A DNA stretch of 64,000 nt, from contig JAQPZY010001659.1 in NCBI GenBank assembly GCA_029931535.1, forward strand, positions 3,106,001-3,170,000. Direction: 5' to 3'. The notes below the pieces were generated by a model that saw nothing but the letters and a program-made list of their open reading frames with translations, was not told where the DNA came from and ran no database searches. Each line of letters opens with the position of its first letter. Position 1 is the first letter of the stretch. Shown here piece by piece: positions 1-10,120 of this stretch. The translations under genes and the position numbers were made by a program. The DNA is from Margaritifera margaritifera (Eukaryota > Mollusca > Bivalvia > Unionida > Margaritiferidae).

Positions 1-690
1 GAAGCAATAACATGATAAAATCCCAGTCTAAATGTCAATAAGTGTGGCCTTGAACTTAAACGCTTGTAAACATTCTATTTACAAGTGACCAGAATCGAAC
101 GTGCAACTTACCATTATGGACAAAATGTAAACACAGTATAGATTAAATACACATAACAGTATAAGGCACAAAGTAGGCACAGTACAAACAATCTGCATAC
201 AAGACAATTTTGGAAAGTATTATATAAAGAGCATATTCTATCAGGACCAGAGCAGATTTGCTTGCTTGAGTAATTACTAATACAGAGACAAAAATTTGAA
301 TTGCTTGATTAACTTATTGTCAAGACAACACACCATCTTATAAAGATACATCAAACTTCTGGGGAGGGGGGCATCATAATTTCAAACTTGTACCTTGTGT
401 TGAACATGACACAATATAAATATGGCAAAAGATAGTCAGGAGTGACAGTACAAAATGTTTCCACTTCACGAGTGAAATATTTCCTTATATCTATCCACAT
501 AACGTGGATTTTCTTTTTATTATATATTTTTAAGGCAAAAACCTTCGATTTTCATGGATTTGTTTCTCCATTTTGTGTGAATGCGATTACAAGCTACACT
601 ACTACATCGATGAAAAAAAAGTTGCGAAATTCTACAATAATTGTAGGACATCGACTTTTACAAATTTAGATTGTACATATAATGCTTGAA
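1..690. other. AT-rich sequence, no gene seen
   Basis: AT-rich host-like DNA. The only open frames are short and low in complexity and match nothing I recognise. The base composition changes sharply to GC-rich near 780-800, which I take as the approximate left edge of the Polinton-like element that follows. Confidence 0.5.
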
Positions 691-926
691 ATTGTGTATT
701 TTGTCAAATTAAAATCATACGAAAAAGAAGAGTTTTTTAAAAATTTCGTTAACACATTTCTTGCACAGATTTATACAGTGAAAATTGCCCCAGACCTCCA
801 GTGTTTCACCTTAGTGCGCCCACACGACGGTGATGAGGTTGAAGTAGATGCTACTGTTTTCCCGGACCGTTATAGTCCCCGCGATGATGCGGGCATTGAA
901 ACGACCGACGACTGGCTCGCCAGTGG

Positions 927-1451
927 TTAAAGCATTTGTACCGTAGATTCTGACCTTGAGTGATTGGAGATGCTTTTGTCTAAGGAGTGAGATGAGACAC
1001 AGCATATCTTTCCAAAAAATAATCCTGTCTTACGTCCTCTGATGAGGGTGAGCGTGGACTCTTCATCGTATATCCACGGCATGGGCGATGTCGAGGGCGC
1101 ATCGACAATGTCTGCGGCGTCGTTGAAGAAATAATCACGCATGGGTTTACCCGGAGGCCTTACTGCTCGCTGCCGCAGCAAAAGCGCGATTATCTCCAGT
1201 TGGCTACGGCTAGGCCTCAGATGCTCAGGGTGACCTCACTGGTCGATAGCTATCAGGCCCGCAGTTTTGTCCCACTTAAGCCGTAATCGGAACGCACTGA
1301 CTCCGAGCTGGCGAAGGTAGTTCTGCACCAGTAGGCGGTACTTTTTGTCGACGTCGGACGCTTGTTTCGCAAGCTGATCCCATACGGTGTTGTCCAGGCC
1401 TCTCAGCCATGACTTTGTTTTGTTGCGGCGGGTTCTAATTGCGGAAGCCAC
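927..1451 (-). pseudogene. unrecognised element A gene remnant
   Basis: Two open stretches in the same minus-strand frame (1451-1236 and 1235-927) are separated by one TGA at 1236-1238. Read through, they give about 174 codons. The first part is lysine/arginine-rich (about residues 1-70, with a K-W-D-K-T segment); the second contains M-R-D-Y-F-F-N-D and W-I-Y-D-E-E. I do not recognise the family. It lies directly downstream of, and overlaps by a few bases, the knob-like remnant, so it is probably the last gene of the minus-strand structural block. It could be a capsid-associated protein, but that is only position-based inference. Confidence 0.35.
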
Positions 1452-1786
1452 AAATCGTTAGGATGGCCAAGGCGCCGGTGGCCTGCGCGTCGAAGTTGAG
1501 GCATCCCCCGCATCCAACAGGGACGCGCAGGTGGTCAAGACGCTCTCGTATTCGATGCCGGCCACTTGGTATCGAGAGTGCAGCCCATGACCCGTCGCCG
1601 TGGCGCACGTGGAGGTTTACTAGATAGAAACCAGCACCTGGGACGGTGATGCTGTCGCTGTTGTTGCTGAGGACGAACCCCCGACGCGCTTAGCCCCGCA
1701 GTTCCATCGACCGCCAAGGCGTCGGCCGTAAAGCACGCGCCAAGAGTGCTATATATCGGCCTTGGTCGCGCACTGGCATCAATCAA
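1435..1786 (-). pseudogene. C1q/TNF-like or fibre-knob domain remnant
   Basis: Minus-strand reading with one +1 shift inside a G run near 1680. The C-terminal part reads as alternating hydrophobic beta strands: S-I-T-V-P-G-A-G-F-Y-L-V-N-L-H-V, then H-G-D-G-S-W, and near the end F-D-A-Q-A-T-G-A-L-A-I-L-T-I-C, stopping at TAG 1435-1437. A 'V-P-x-A-G-x-Y' strand followed by a 'T-G-x-L-x-I' strand is what a trimeric C1q/TNF-type jelly roll looks like. It sits downstream of the fibre-like stalk, so a receptor-binding head on that fibre is a reasonable inference. Assignment rests on pattern only; a different beta-sandwich fold is possible. Confidence 0.4.
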
Positions 1787-1789
1787 ATG

Positions 1790-2115
1790 GCGGCGGGTCG
1801 TCCCTTTGGGAGTGTCCGTTGATGTCTACCTTCATAGCGCGAGCTTAGGGTCTGGAGGTACGCGTTTAAATCTACTTAGGCCAACGCTTCGAGGAGAAAG
1901 TATAAATCATATATTTCCGTACGAGCCCCATTGCCAGCAAAACCTCAACATAATAGCTAAAAATTAGATTTACTATGGAAATGGCCGAAACATTAAAATT
2001 AAAACCCGCCGCCACCTTAAGCCACTGGCTTGCCATGAGAGTACCGCTGGCCGCCCAACGGCTTACTAAGATGCACAGCGGAACCAGAGAAAAACCGAAA
2101 ATTCACTTATAATCA
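1790..2115. other. degenerate spacer between fibre stalk and knob remnants
   Basis: Moderately GC-rich, with no frame open for more than about 70 codons that resembles a known protein. Probably decayed coding sequence of element A linking the stalk and head regions. Confidence 0.3.
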
Positions 2116-3141
2116 TTACAGGATTTGTACGCACACCGATTGAAAAAGGTAGAGAGTAGTCTCAATACCCACCGAAATATAGATGTAGCTAGAACTTACT
2201 CGTGCCAGGTAAGGATTTCCGAGTTTGTATTCGAACTGGTTAATAATGTTTTCTTCTGGCAAAACGTTGATGACACCCAGTCCTGGTATCGTTAAAAAGA
2301 GTGCAAAATTGAATGGTCGGGTAGCCGTGACGACATAAACCTTTGTGGCCGCGTCTTGTGGTCCCACAGACGCCCGCATATTTACGATCTTGTTCGAAGT
2401 CATATTCAGATGGCCAGCCTAGCTGTCGCTGGCCTTGGAGACCCTTTCCGCGCCTTGGTGATTTACATATTCTTCTAAGGTTGCAACCGCAGCGTCGACG
2501 TATTGTTTTCTAACCCGTGAGTCTGCTTGCCGCTATGTTTAGCTCGCTTGCCATGGTGTCGCCAACCTTAGCCACCAGGAGAGAGACCTGTTCGTCGACA
2601 TACCTTGTCGCGGCCATTTCAGCCAACAGCGCAATCGTAGTGTTGTTTTCGGGCCACGTCCGTGTCCTGGGCGTACTTTTTTGCGGTCGCGTACTGGTCG
2701 TCGACGCACTTTATTTACCTCTGCATCTTTATCGTCGGAGTATTTCTTTGCGTCCGCACCTTGGCGGTCAACGTATTGTATTGTGGCGGTATTTTCAAAT
2801 CGAGTGGAGTAGGCCATGTTGCGAAGCCTTGCAGCCTTCTCGGCCTGCGGTCTATCGAACGGCTTGCCATCGGCCTGGAAGACGACAATGTTACCTGGTT
2901 CCTCAATGCTGACCGGGTGGGTCAACAGCGAGGAGAGGTCAACGTTGGAGGCCTTCAGGTTCCCGACGTTATTGGCGAATACAACCAGGCCGTATGGGTC
3001 GGAATCGCCGACGCGGTCGCTGTAGGCTACCGCCAGCTCGGCCTTGGTAACATACTGGGCGATACCCGCGGGTGCCGCGGGTACCGCGTCGTCTTTTTCA
3101 AACTCTCGAAAGGTTTCTACTGGCATGATGCATATGGCCAC
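2116..3141 (-). pseudogene. phage tail-fibre-like stalk protein remnant (element A)
   Basis: A frame opens at 3141 and runs about 200 codons: an N-terminal globular part, then a coiled-coil-like charged stretch (Y-V-D-R-Q-G-A-D-A-K-K-Y-S-D-D-K-D-A-E-V-N-K-V). After frameshifts near 2700 and 2540 it continues with K-Q-Y-V-D-A-A-V-A-T-L-E-E-Y-V-N-H-Q. There is an in-frame TAG near 2420, then H-L-N-M-T-S-N-K-I-V-N-M with P-Q-D-A-A-T-K-V-Y-V, followed by a beta-rich tail to 2116. The 'N-K-I ... D-A-A-T-K-x-Y-V' module is the repeat typical of phage tail fibres; here it sits in a eukaryotic DNA transposon. Gene B (14.99-16.48 kb) has six copies of the same module. Role inferred: virion attachment fibre. 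The start overlaps the end of the protease remnant. Confidence 0.65.
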
Positions 3142-3521
3142 AGCCGGCTTGTTTCAAAACGAACTGCCTGGTGAGCGACAGCGCCGCATCCAGCATCGCA
3201 CCGGGCGTCGGATCGTGATTCAGCTCCTTCAGTACCTCAATGGATGCGTGCCCGCAGATTGGCCCGTCACCTTTTATCTGAATATGGTGACTGAATAGGT
3301 GAGCGGAAGGGTCATTGGGTCGCCGCAAGCTCTAGTGGCAGCACGAGGCCATAAGAATCAAAGTAGAGCAGGCGGTCAGACGTTGCCCGGAACGTCACCC
3401 AATGAGTCCCGCGGTTCTGCGAGGTGTCGAGGTTAAAGATACCGGCCTCGTTCCAGCTGCACCCCGGCAGGCGCTTCAGCCCGTTTCGCATGTGAAGTAC
3501 TTCAGGGGCCTGGTTAGCCAC
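3098..3521 (-). pseudogene. adenain-like (C5) cysteine protease remnant
   Basis: Minus strand. The first frame (3521-3312) contains G-I-F-N-L-D-T-S-Q followed by R-G-T-H-W-V-T-F, with the candidate catalytic His at 3402-3404, then L-L-Y-F-D-S-Y-G-L with its Asp. After a frameshift between 3328 and 3312 the second frame has I-Q-I-K-G-D-G-P-I-C-G-H, which puts the nucleophile Cys at about 3254-3256, then E-V-L-K-E-L. The His...Asp...Cys order with these surroundings is that of the adenovirus-type maturation protease found in Polintons and adintoviruses, which cleaves capsid precursor proteins. About 130 codons survive, shorter than a full protease. The segment joining the Asp and Cys motifs is partly lost. 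It sits between the pX-like and fibre-like genes. Confidence 0.72.
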
Positions 3522-3549
3522 AGCAGGTCAAAGATGGAAAGGGCCCTCG

Positions 3550-4071
3550 TCACCGCCGACGCACGAGTCTTTGGCCGCGACCTTTTTCTGACCGGCGGCT
3601 GACAAAAATTGCCATAGCTCTTTGATCAGCCAAGTGACCAGCCACGCCGACTGAGCCAAAAACCGCCGCCTTGTCAGCGGCCACGAGGGCTGGGATCGTC
3701 GCCTCCTTGGCAGCAATCGCGACGGAAGGAAAAAGGACTAATAGTGGAAAGATGCTACCATCGTTTTGCATGGTCTTCAGGACCGCCACAGAAAGATTAA
3801 ACTCGACGCCGGTCTTGGCCTCGCGGGCTGCATGTAGGCGCTTGGCCTGGGCGACTGTTAGCATAATAGGATGACGCCCGTGGAGCTCTCTGGCATCCAA
3901 CTGCAGCTTAGCACTACGATTGGGACTCCAGGACGTGGCGAGCTTGTCCAGCTGATCCTCATTGAGGGACACAAGGTATCGATCGTGTGGCATCGCGCGT
4001 ATGTGTGCATATGACTTGAGCTTTAATTTGCATACTCGGGCGAAGCTTCGACTACTCGCATTTGCTCTCAA
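3550..4071 (-). pseudogene. pX/pVI-like small capsid protein remnant
   Basis: A minus-strand frame of 173 codons. Its middle has the layout of small Polinton/adintovirus capsid proteins: S-L-N-E-D-Q-L-D-K-L (residues about 35-44), then L-T-V-A-Q-A-K-R-L-H-A-A, then G-V-E-F-N-L-S-V-A-V-L-K-T-M, a short glycine-containing turn, and a hydrophobic Ala-rich segment that could be membrane-active. After about residue 145 the frame turns Arg-rich and is probably out of register. Known homologues are minor capsid or core proteins cleaved by the adenain-like protease encoded just downstream. The original start is unclear; a start near 3990 (M-P-H-D-R-Y) is more natural than 4071. Confidence 0.55.
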
Positions 4072-4079
4072 GCCCCCTT

Positions 4080-4330
4080 AGACAGCATTGTTTTATCAGA
4101 GACGATGCCGGTGGAGGCTCGGTAGTTGGAAATTGTCAATGAGGTAGCGGGCGCGACATGGTACCCAAGGCCGAGAACGGCGCTCGCGGGGCCGACGTCC
4201 TCGCGCCAACCAAGCAGCGTCTGCAGGCTGCAGCGCGCGACGTCCACGCTGAGGAGTCCTCTATAGCCGCGAAAAGGGTCATATCATTGGCGCGGATGCT
4301 CACCTTGGTGCCGTCGACCCTCAACGGCCG
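4080..4330 (-). pseudogene. unrecognised element A gene remnant between ATPase and pX-like gene
   Basis: Two minus-strand frames overlap. One begins M-R-V-D-G-T-K-V-S-I-R. The other, from about 4270, reads L-L-S-V-D-V-A-R-C-S-L-Q-T-L-L-G-W and later Y-H-V-A-P-A-T-S-L, ending near 4080. Together they suggest one gene of at least 80 codons with a frameshift. I do not recognise it. Its place in the structural block suggests a virion protein, but nothing more can be said. Confidence 0.35.
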
Positions 4331-5179
4331 TTATGACGGATGCGACCTTTTTCCCACCTCAAAGACCGTTTCTTCTAACTTAAACTGCTTGGCGGCGAGC
4401 TTGCGCGCTTCAATTATTCTTCCAGCAGGCGTATTTTGTCTGTGACACTGTTCATGATGATATGATATCCACGCGCGATCCAGGCCATCCCGAAACTTTG
4501 CCGGACCGGTCAGGTCCATGGTGGCGAAACTGTGTGACGCTGCGGTCGCCTCGGTAAAAAAGCGGCAGAGCTCGCGCCAGTCCATATTGGCAGCGCATCC
4601 GTGGCATGGACGTTGGCCAGGCTGTAAGCGACGGTCCCGCAGAAAAAGGTGATCCTGTTGGCGTTATGGCATATCACCTTAAGGATTTGGGCGTATCGCT
4701 GGTCCAGGTACAGTGCGACGGCGTTTCTTTGCCTCCCGCGGCTAAAGAGGCCGGTAGGATTCTTTTGTCCTTCCAGCATCACATCATTGAAAACGATAAC
4801 GTTCTTGTCAAGATTTGGTCATCAGGCCCTGGGGCGTCGTCGACGCTAGAAAGAACGTTACCGGGTGTTCCAAGGCGTTGATCTCGTCGTCTTTTATAGG
4901 CTGCCTGCCAATAGCCGCGCCCAGCAGTGCGAACTTCTCGCGGACGGTTGCGTCACTAATCTGCTGCAGCACGTCGTAGCACGCATGGTCGTCCGCCTTG
5001 AAGGCAACCACGTACAGCCGGTCCAACTTCATCCAGCGCGTCATTAATTTCAGTAACATCTGGGTCTTGCCACTGTTTGACAGGCCGATCAGCAACGCGC
5101 GAACGCGATTCGGAGGAAGGGACCAGTGATGCCGTGGCTTTTTAATACCCCGTATGACTGAAAGGTCAATTACATCCAT
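4331..5179 (-). pseudogene. A32/FtsK-HerA-like genome packaging ATPase remnant (element A)
   Basis: Starts at 5179 with M-D-V-I-D-L. Walker A is G-L-S-N-S-G-K-T at residues 32-39. After a frameshift near 4810 the Walker B region reads N-V-I-V-F-N-D-V-M, followed by F-S-R-G-R-Q-R-N, the basic segment usual in this family, and a downstream sensor region. Another shift near 4580 leads to W-R-E-L-C-R-F-F-T-E-A-T-A-A-S-H-S-F-A-T, the usual C-terminal part. In all about 245 codons, close to the family length. The protein would pump element DNA into capsids. It is divergently arranged with the integrase, 40 bp between the two start codons. At least two frameshifts; the first Walker B acid is Asn. 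Confidence 0.8.
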
Positions 5180-5219
5180 AATTATTAAACGCTTACAGTA
5201 TCCTCCAAAGGTTGGAGTG
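5180..5219. promoter_or_regulatory. divergent intergenic region, ATPase / integrase
   Basis: Only 40 bp separate the minus-strand ATPase start (5179) from the proposed plus-strand integrase start (5220). It is AT-rich ('ccataattattaaacg') inside a GC-rich island, so it is the only obvious place for a shared bidirectional promoter. No defined TATA or initiator element can be proven by eye. Confidence 0.35.
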
Positions 5220-6150
5220 ATGGAGGCCCATCTTGCGTCCGTCTATTATAGCCCCAGCGGTTACTGGAAGGGAGAGGATGCACTAAAAACTAGCAGCGGT
5301 CGCCAGGGCCAGATAGACACTGCCAGAGAGTGGTTGAGAAAACAGGCCGTGAGGCAGACCTACCGACAGGCACCAAGCAAAATCGCCCGCACAAGTTTAA
5401 CGTCTCAACTCCCAACGAGGTACACCAGGCCGGCGTCTTGTTTCTGCTGCACGACAAGTTTGGCCGGCGCAGGTACCAGTACCGTGGTGTTTGTTGCCAC
5501 AAGGCGGCTGAGCCCTTATCCAACAATGAGGCTGCCGAGGTTGTACCGACGCGCTGACACGGATCTACAAGCGGAGAAACTGATGCAGGTCGACACCAGA
5601 CGGGAGTTTGTGGGCGCCTTGTCGCAGCTCCTGGCCATACTTGGCGCCCGCGGGCGGCGCGGCAAGACCGGCGTCCACAGAGAACAGGGTATCGTAGAGC
5701 GGTTTCACCTGACCCTGGTCAACCTGCTGTTTTTGCAGCAGCACGCCCAGGAGCTGTTGCTTTCTGAATAAGGGGTGGCGGCGCTCATCGTGGAGTCGGT
5801 TCGGCGACTGCCGGCCGTGGTGTCTGCCCCCAACGGAGAGGTTACCCGACTCGGAGACCAGTCAGGAAATGCCGCCCGGGCAGCCCCTCAGTGCAGTACT
5901 TGTACGTGCCTGGCCTACGGATGGTGGAACCCGCCCCGCCACCGATCTGGTATAGTAGCTTGATACGTACGTTATACTCGACCGATGGGAAATCCCTTGT
6001 CAGTCCTTCATATACCACCTCAATAAATACCCAGATGCACCCCATGCTATGCCGCCTCGCCGTAGGTTTGTGCGAGATAGCTGCAGACAGTGCCAGAAAA
6101 TACCGAACTAACTCCCTAGGTATTCTCATCCAGCGAAAAGCTCGATGAGT
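5220..6150 (+). pseudogene. Polinton-type retroviral-like integrase remnant
   Basis: Best start is the ATG at 5220 (M-E-A-H-L-A-S-V-Y-Y-S). The frame holds to about 5390 (R-E-W-L-R-K-Q-A), shifts to a second frame that gives N-E-V-H-Q-A-G-V-L-F-L-L-H-D, and returns for L-M-Q-V-D-T-R-R-E-F and G-I-V-E-R-F. This is the rve core. Asp (5592-5594) and Glu (5697-5699) are in place, about 34 residues apart. The position of the first catalytic Asp, after H-Q-A, is Gly (5432-5434). Further on, V-R-R-L-P-A-V-V (5790-5820) and a Y-L-Y-V-P-G segment near 5895 are the expected C-terminal region, then stops follow. The enzyme would insert element DNA into the host genome. Its opposite strand to the ATPase is usual. 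Confidence 0.8.
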
Positions 6151-6392
6151 CAAATTGGAGGTCTCAAGCTATACGCCATGTCAAACGAGCAGGTTAGACC
6201 CCTGCATTATACGGGGATCACAGAGGAGTAGGTAGGTTGGATGTACAGAACGACCCTGCCCAGCGTGCAGCAAATATGGTGGCCCAACACACACCGGAGG
6301 AGCAAGGAGAAGAACCTTACTACAACAATGGTGCAGCATCTGCTAGCCGACTTTGTCACAGCTCGTTGTTTTGGCACCTCATCCGTAAATGC

Positions 6393-9126
6393 TTAAGTCT
6401 GGAGTAGGTAGTTCATAAACTCTTCAAACTCTTTGACGGCTTCCACCTGTGTTTGGATGTGACCATAGGCTAGGGTCCTGATCTCATCGCGTCCGATCCA
6501 TTATTTTGTGTACAGCGGGGAGAGGGTCGTCTTTGGCAGGATATATACCCCTATCTTGTGTTGCTGTTTTTTTTTTGTTTTTTTTTTCTACGGATGGTGT
6601 GGTGAAAATCTCTTCTCTGCGTGAGGCTTTCGGGGTATAGCTTATGCTGGAGATCAGCCTTGACCAGCGATCTCGCTACACCCATGGCACAGTGGGACTC
6701 TATACTGTCGTCATTTTGGGGCGTAGGCCCACGAACTCAATGATAGGGACTCCCTTATATTCGTCCTTTGACTTTCCCATCACCTTCTTGTTAGCTTTGT
6801 CATGTAGGGGGTGACCTTCCAGAAAGTCACTGGTATCACAGAAGTGGGCGTTCTCTGACATGTCCCTATAGATGTATTCCGTCTCCACCTCCAACAGCAG
6901 ACTGTTTGTATCGGTGTAGAGGCCCCTTAGCACAGTAACGCGCCTTTATGTGTTTGTATTAAGAGTCATAGATCAAATATTTTGATAGGTCAAGGACAGC
7001 CTGGCCTGTCTAGATGGAGCTGTTAAGATTGAGTCTGGTTCTGGTGAAAATTACCGCCACGAGGTGATCCTCAAATTTCTTAAGGGTCTGAAAGGCTGAG
7101 TTAGCAAAAAGGCGTCGTAGCTTGTCCTCTTGACCCTCAGACCGTACCAGATCAACGTGGACGCGTTTCCGCAGATTTTAAATGGTCTTGCCAACGATGG
7201 AATTGTTGAGCAGCTTAAAGTAGTCCTTGTCAAAACTATTCGTGGCCTTAGTCCTTAGGTCTATGTTCTTTTGAATGTAGGGTGCCATCCACGGTTACTG
7301 GTCAAAATAATAAGGAGGGTCTATGCCATCCGTCTTCTTAGAGGTGACCCTAAAGGCCTCAAAGATATCTACCAGAAGGAGCACGTATGTCTTGAGGTAA
7401 ATGTCATGATATTCTCCATCGTCTTACAGCCAAGGTATTCCATACTTTCTGGGCGTGCTGATAGTCCTTATATGGTATGCTCGTAGGATGATGGTGCTGC
7501 AGAATGTTTCAATGGAAGGTAGTTTAGACCTCTTAAACCGGTCCGACCCATCCATATACTCGCACGGATAGACACCCTTGGTGGTCAAAAGGGGGACATC
7601 GCGTGCGGTATATCGACGGGTGATGTGGGAGTCTTTCTAGTAAGGATAAAAACTGATAGCTGTCTATAAACTGGAACTGGCCAAGGGAAAAGGTCATATA
7701 TTTCCATGTTAGTGGGTATGGCACTGATGTCTGCCGTTGAGGCCGTTCTCAGCGCCGCCATCAGGAGGTGCCCGTCGTAGTTCCTCGGGTTATGGAAGAT
7801 AAAGGGGACTTTAGTTATGGCAGGATCCGCGGTATCGGCCAGTGATTTGGCAGTGATCTCTCACCCGATCATCACACAGGCGCTTTCTGAAGATGTGACA
7901 GACCTTAGCCGCTGCAAACGCGGCGGTGTTGGCAGGCGTCATTACCAAAGTACGGGGGTGACTAATTCTTCTCGGAGATACACCATATCTATTTCTCCAA
8001 GCTTTTAATCAGTTAGACTACTGCGTCGTTTCCTCTGTATATGACTGGAGGTTTGGTTTTATCATCACATTGCTTAATGACGTAGCAGAAGTCAGGTGGA
8101 GGCTGGCTGGAGGTTTTATTGGTATCGCTGTAGGTTTTGTCAACCTCTTCCCTTTTCATCGGCACGTTAAGGGTTTTGAAATCAGCATAAATAACGGAAG
8201 GTACGGCCATATGATAAAATAGGTGCTTAAAGTTAAGCTTGTTCTTTCCAGGGTCTGGGACAGGGGTCCTCTGAGGCTTCGACCCTATCCCCCAACAGTC
8301 TGTAACGTGGTTCTCGAGAAGGTCAGGTCTGGACAAGGCGTGGAGGCATCAGCAGCAGACTGTTTTTTATGTTCATTTTGTCTACTGCTATATACCATTC
8401 GGGTAAGGTCTTTGATCCATACGTAGTGTTGCTTGTCGTTGTCCGACAGCAGCAGCAGGTTGACGCTTTTATCCAGTGCTTTATCGGAAATGCGTATGGG
8501 GTAAAGAGTGTGTTCCCCGCCAAATATGTCCATGGTGGGGTTAAGGGTTTCAAACTTTTTAATGCATGAGACCTTCATCAGAAACTTAAGCTTGTCAAAG
8601 CGTAACGTTCCCAGATACTTATTGTACTTGCTGGTGCGCTCGGGGTGGTGTGTCATCGGAAGGGTAAAGGGAAGATAGGGTGACCCACTCAAAACATCGG
8701 GTGGCGCAATTTTCTACTTTGATGATGGCCTTTTTGGGGATCCAGATGGGTGTGAGTATTTTCCCTTTGCCTCAAAACGGGCGATACTGAGAAATAAAGA
8801 GCTTTACATCCTCAAATCCGACAAGCCGCTAACCTGAACCTTTGTTGGTAAACTTTTCCAATCGCTCCTCGATCTTAGCTATAGCCTTAAGGATCAACTT
8901 ATCACGGTCATCAGCCACTAACGCCATTTCTGCTTGGCTGGCCGATAAGTAGGCTTGCTTGGATATAGTTTCCCATTCTGCTGTAATCTTTACTAACAGA
9001 GCCTTAACGCTAAGGTTAAACTTGACGCTCTTATATCCGATCTCTTGTGCGAGAATGTTACTCAGGCTGGGGATCATGGCTCTAAATAACTTAACAAGGT
9101 CCACTTGTAGGGGGTGACTCTTGGTA
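6393..9126 (-). pseudogene. protein-primed family B DNA polymerase remnant (element A)
   Basis: Runs right to left from about 9104 to the TAA at 6393-6395, in several frames. The N-terminal domain (9104-8700) ends I-E-E-R-L-E-K-F-T-N-K-G-S-G. The next block (8692-8290) has I-K-K-F-E-T-L-N-P and a Y-P-I-R-I-S segment. The Exo I region at about 8186-8160 reads V-I-Y-A-D-F-K-T-L, with Lys where Glu is expected. Palm blocks: D-I-Y-L-K-T-Y-V-L-L-L near 7400, F-K-L-L-N-N-S-I-V-G-K-T near 7200, and Y-T-D-T-N-S at 6904-6918, where the last catalytic Asp is Asn. G-L-R-P-K-M lies at about 6710-6730. The C-terminal part ends E-F-E-E-F-M-N-Y. The enzyme would replicate the element using a protein primer. 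Multiple frameshifts and stops. Confidence 0.82.
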
Positions 9127-9453
9127 TCATGGCTTGATAGTCAACGACAATTTTATCCCTTCCGGAACGGCTCTCTTTTTGTACGAGGGTTGGCAAATGG
9201 TATCGTCTAGTAGGGACTTTGGCTTGGCTCGTCGTTTAACCGCTTTGGATAGCCTCGGAGCAGATGTCGGTGGCTGCTTGAAAGTAGGCGGCTGCCTTGG
9301 CGCCTGTGTAGGTTTTTGCTGCCTAGGGGCTGGTGTCTGTGGCTGTCTTAGAGCCGGTGCAGGCTTTTGCTGCATAGGGGCTGGCGTGGGCTGCTGCCCG
9401 GTAGCTGCTGGGGTTGGCTGCCGTGCTCGGGCTACCAGTACTACCTCCAGCAT
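9127..9453 (-). pseudogene. Pro/Gln-rich repetitive N-terminal extension of polymerase A
   Basis: A 108-codon minus-strand frame dominated by a short tandem repeat of the type P-A-P-R-Q-Q-K-P-T (roughly seven imperfect copies, about residues 10-75), followed by a basic stretch (K-A-V-K-R-R-A-K-P-K) that could act as a nuclear localisation signal. It ends 23 bp before the polymerase N-terminal domain and lies in the same direction, so it is probably the disordered N-terminus of the polymerase, or a terminal-protein-like part, cut off by a frameshift. A separate small gene is the alternative. Confidence 0.45.
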
Positions 9454-9545
9454 ATCATCGTATTCGCTCTCGATAATCTGCCCTTCCCTGGCATTGAGGA
9501 TTGTGGCAGTCCATTCGCTCTATGCTAGGCTACGTGGGCTATGAT

Positions 9546-10044
9546 GTTTATGATACACAGACTTTCTGTAATTAGAAGATTATCGCTGGTGCTCCGTGAC
9601 CTAGCAAAATGTTGCTGCTCTGTGATATAGCAAAATGATGCTAGGTGGGGCCAAACTGGCATTTTGCTACTACTCCTGATTTCTCTATCTTTTTCAGACA
9701 TGATTATGATTGTGATGACAGTTAAAATCGCTACTTAAACATTTGTATTACTATATGTAATTAAGACTATTTCTTAAAAATGTGTGTCGTTTGCGTTGAG
9801 TGTAACAGGTAAACTATACTGTATGGGTGACACAGAATATCAAACAGTAACAGGTCATGTAAGTTCAGTCACTGACAATTTGCAAGATTCATGTGGAAAA
9901 CATATTATAAAAAGTTAGTACTTGAAGCCTACTTTTTGTCGTTTGGGGTTCATTTTTCTTGGCATTCTTAATGGCGCCTTTTCATTGATTAAATGTATAC
10001 TATAGAGGGTAAACAGTCTTGACACATTTTAAGATCTATTCATC

Positions 10045-10120
<76 letters not shown>

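Larger units (their letters stand above)
780..9545. mobile_element. Polinton/Maverick (adintovirus-like) element A, degenerate
   Basis: A GC-rich island in AT-rich DNA that carries remnants of the hallmark gene set of Polinton/Maverick elements and adintoviruses. In order: knob and fibre-like genes, adenain-like protease, pX-like protein and A32-like packaging ATPase, all on the minus strand; integrase on the plus strand; then a protein-primed family B DNA polymerase on the minus strand. Every gene has frameshifts or stops. No major capsid gene was recognised. I could not find long terminal inverted repeats by eye, so both ends are set by coding content and base composition only. GC content is visibly higher in 0.9-6.2 kb than in the polymerase part, so the island may be mosaic. 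Confidence 0.8.

Noticed and set aside
5290..5526. Minus-strand frame opposite the integrase
   Set aside because: Shadow of the plus-strand integrase coding region.
780..9545. Long terminal inverted repeats of element A
   Set aside because: None could be matched by eye between the two edges. A self dot-plot would settle it.
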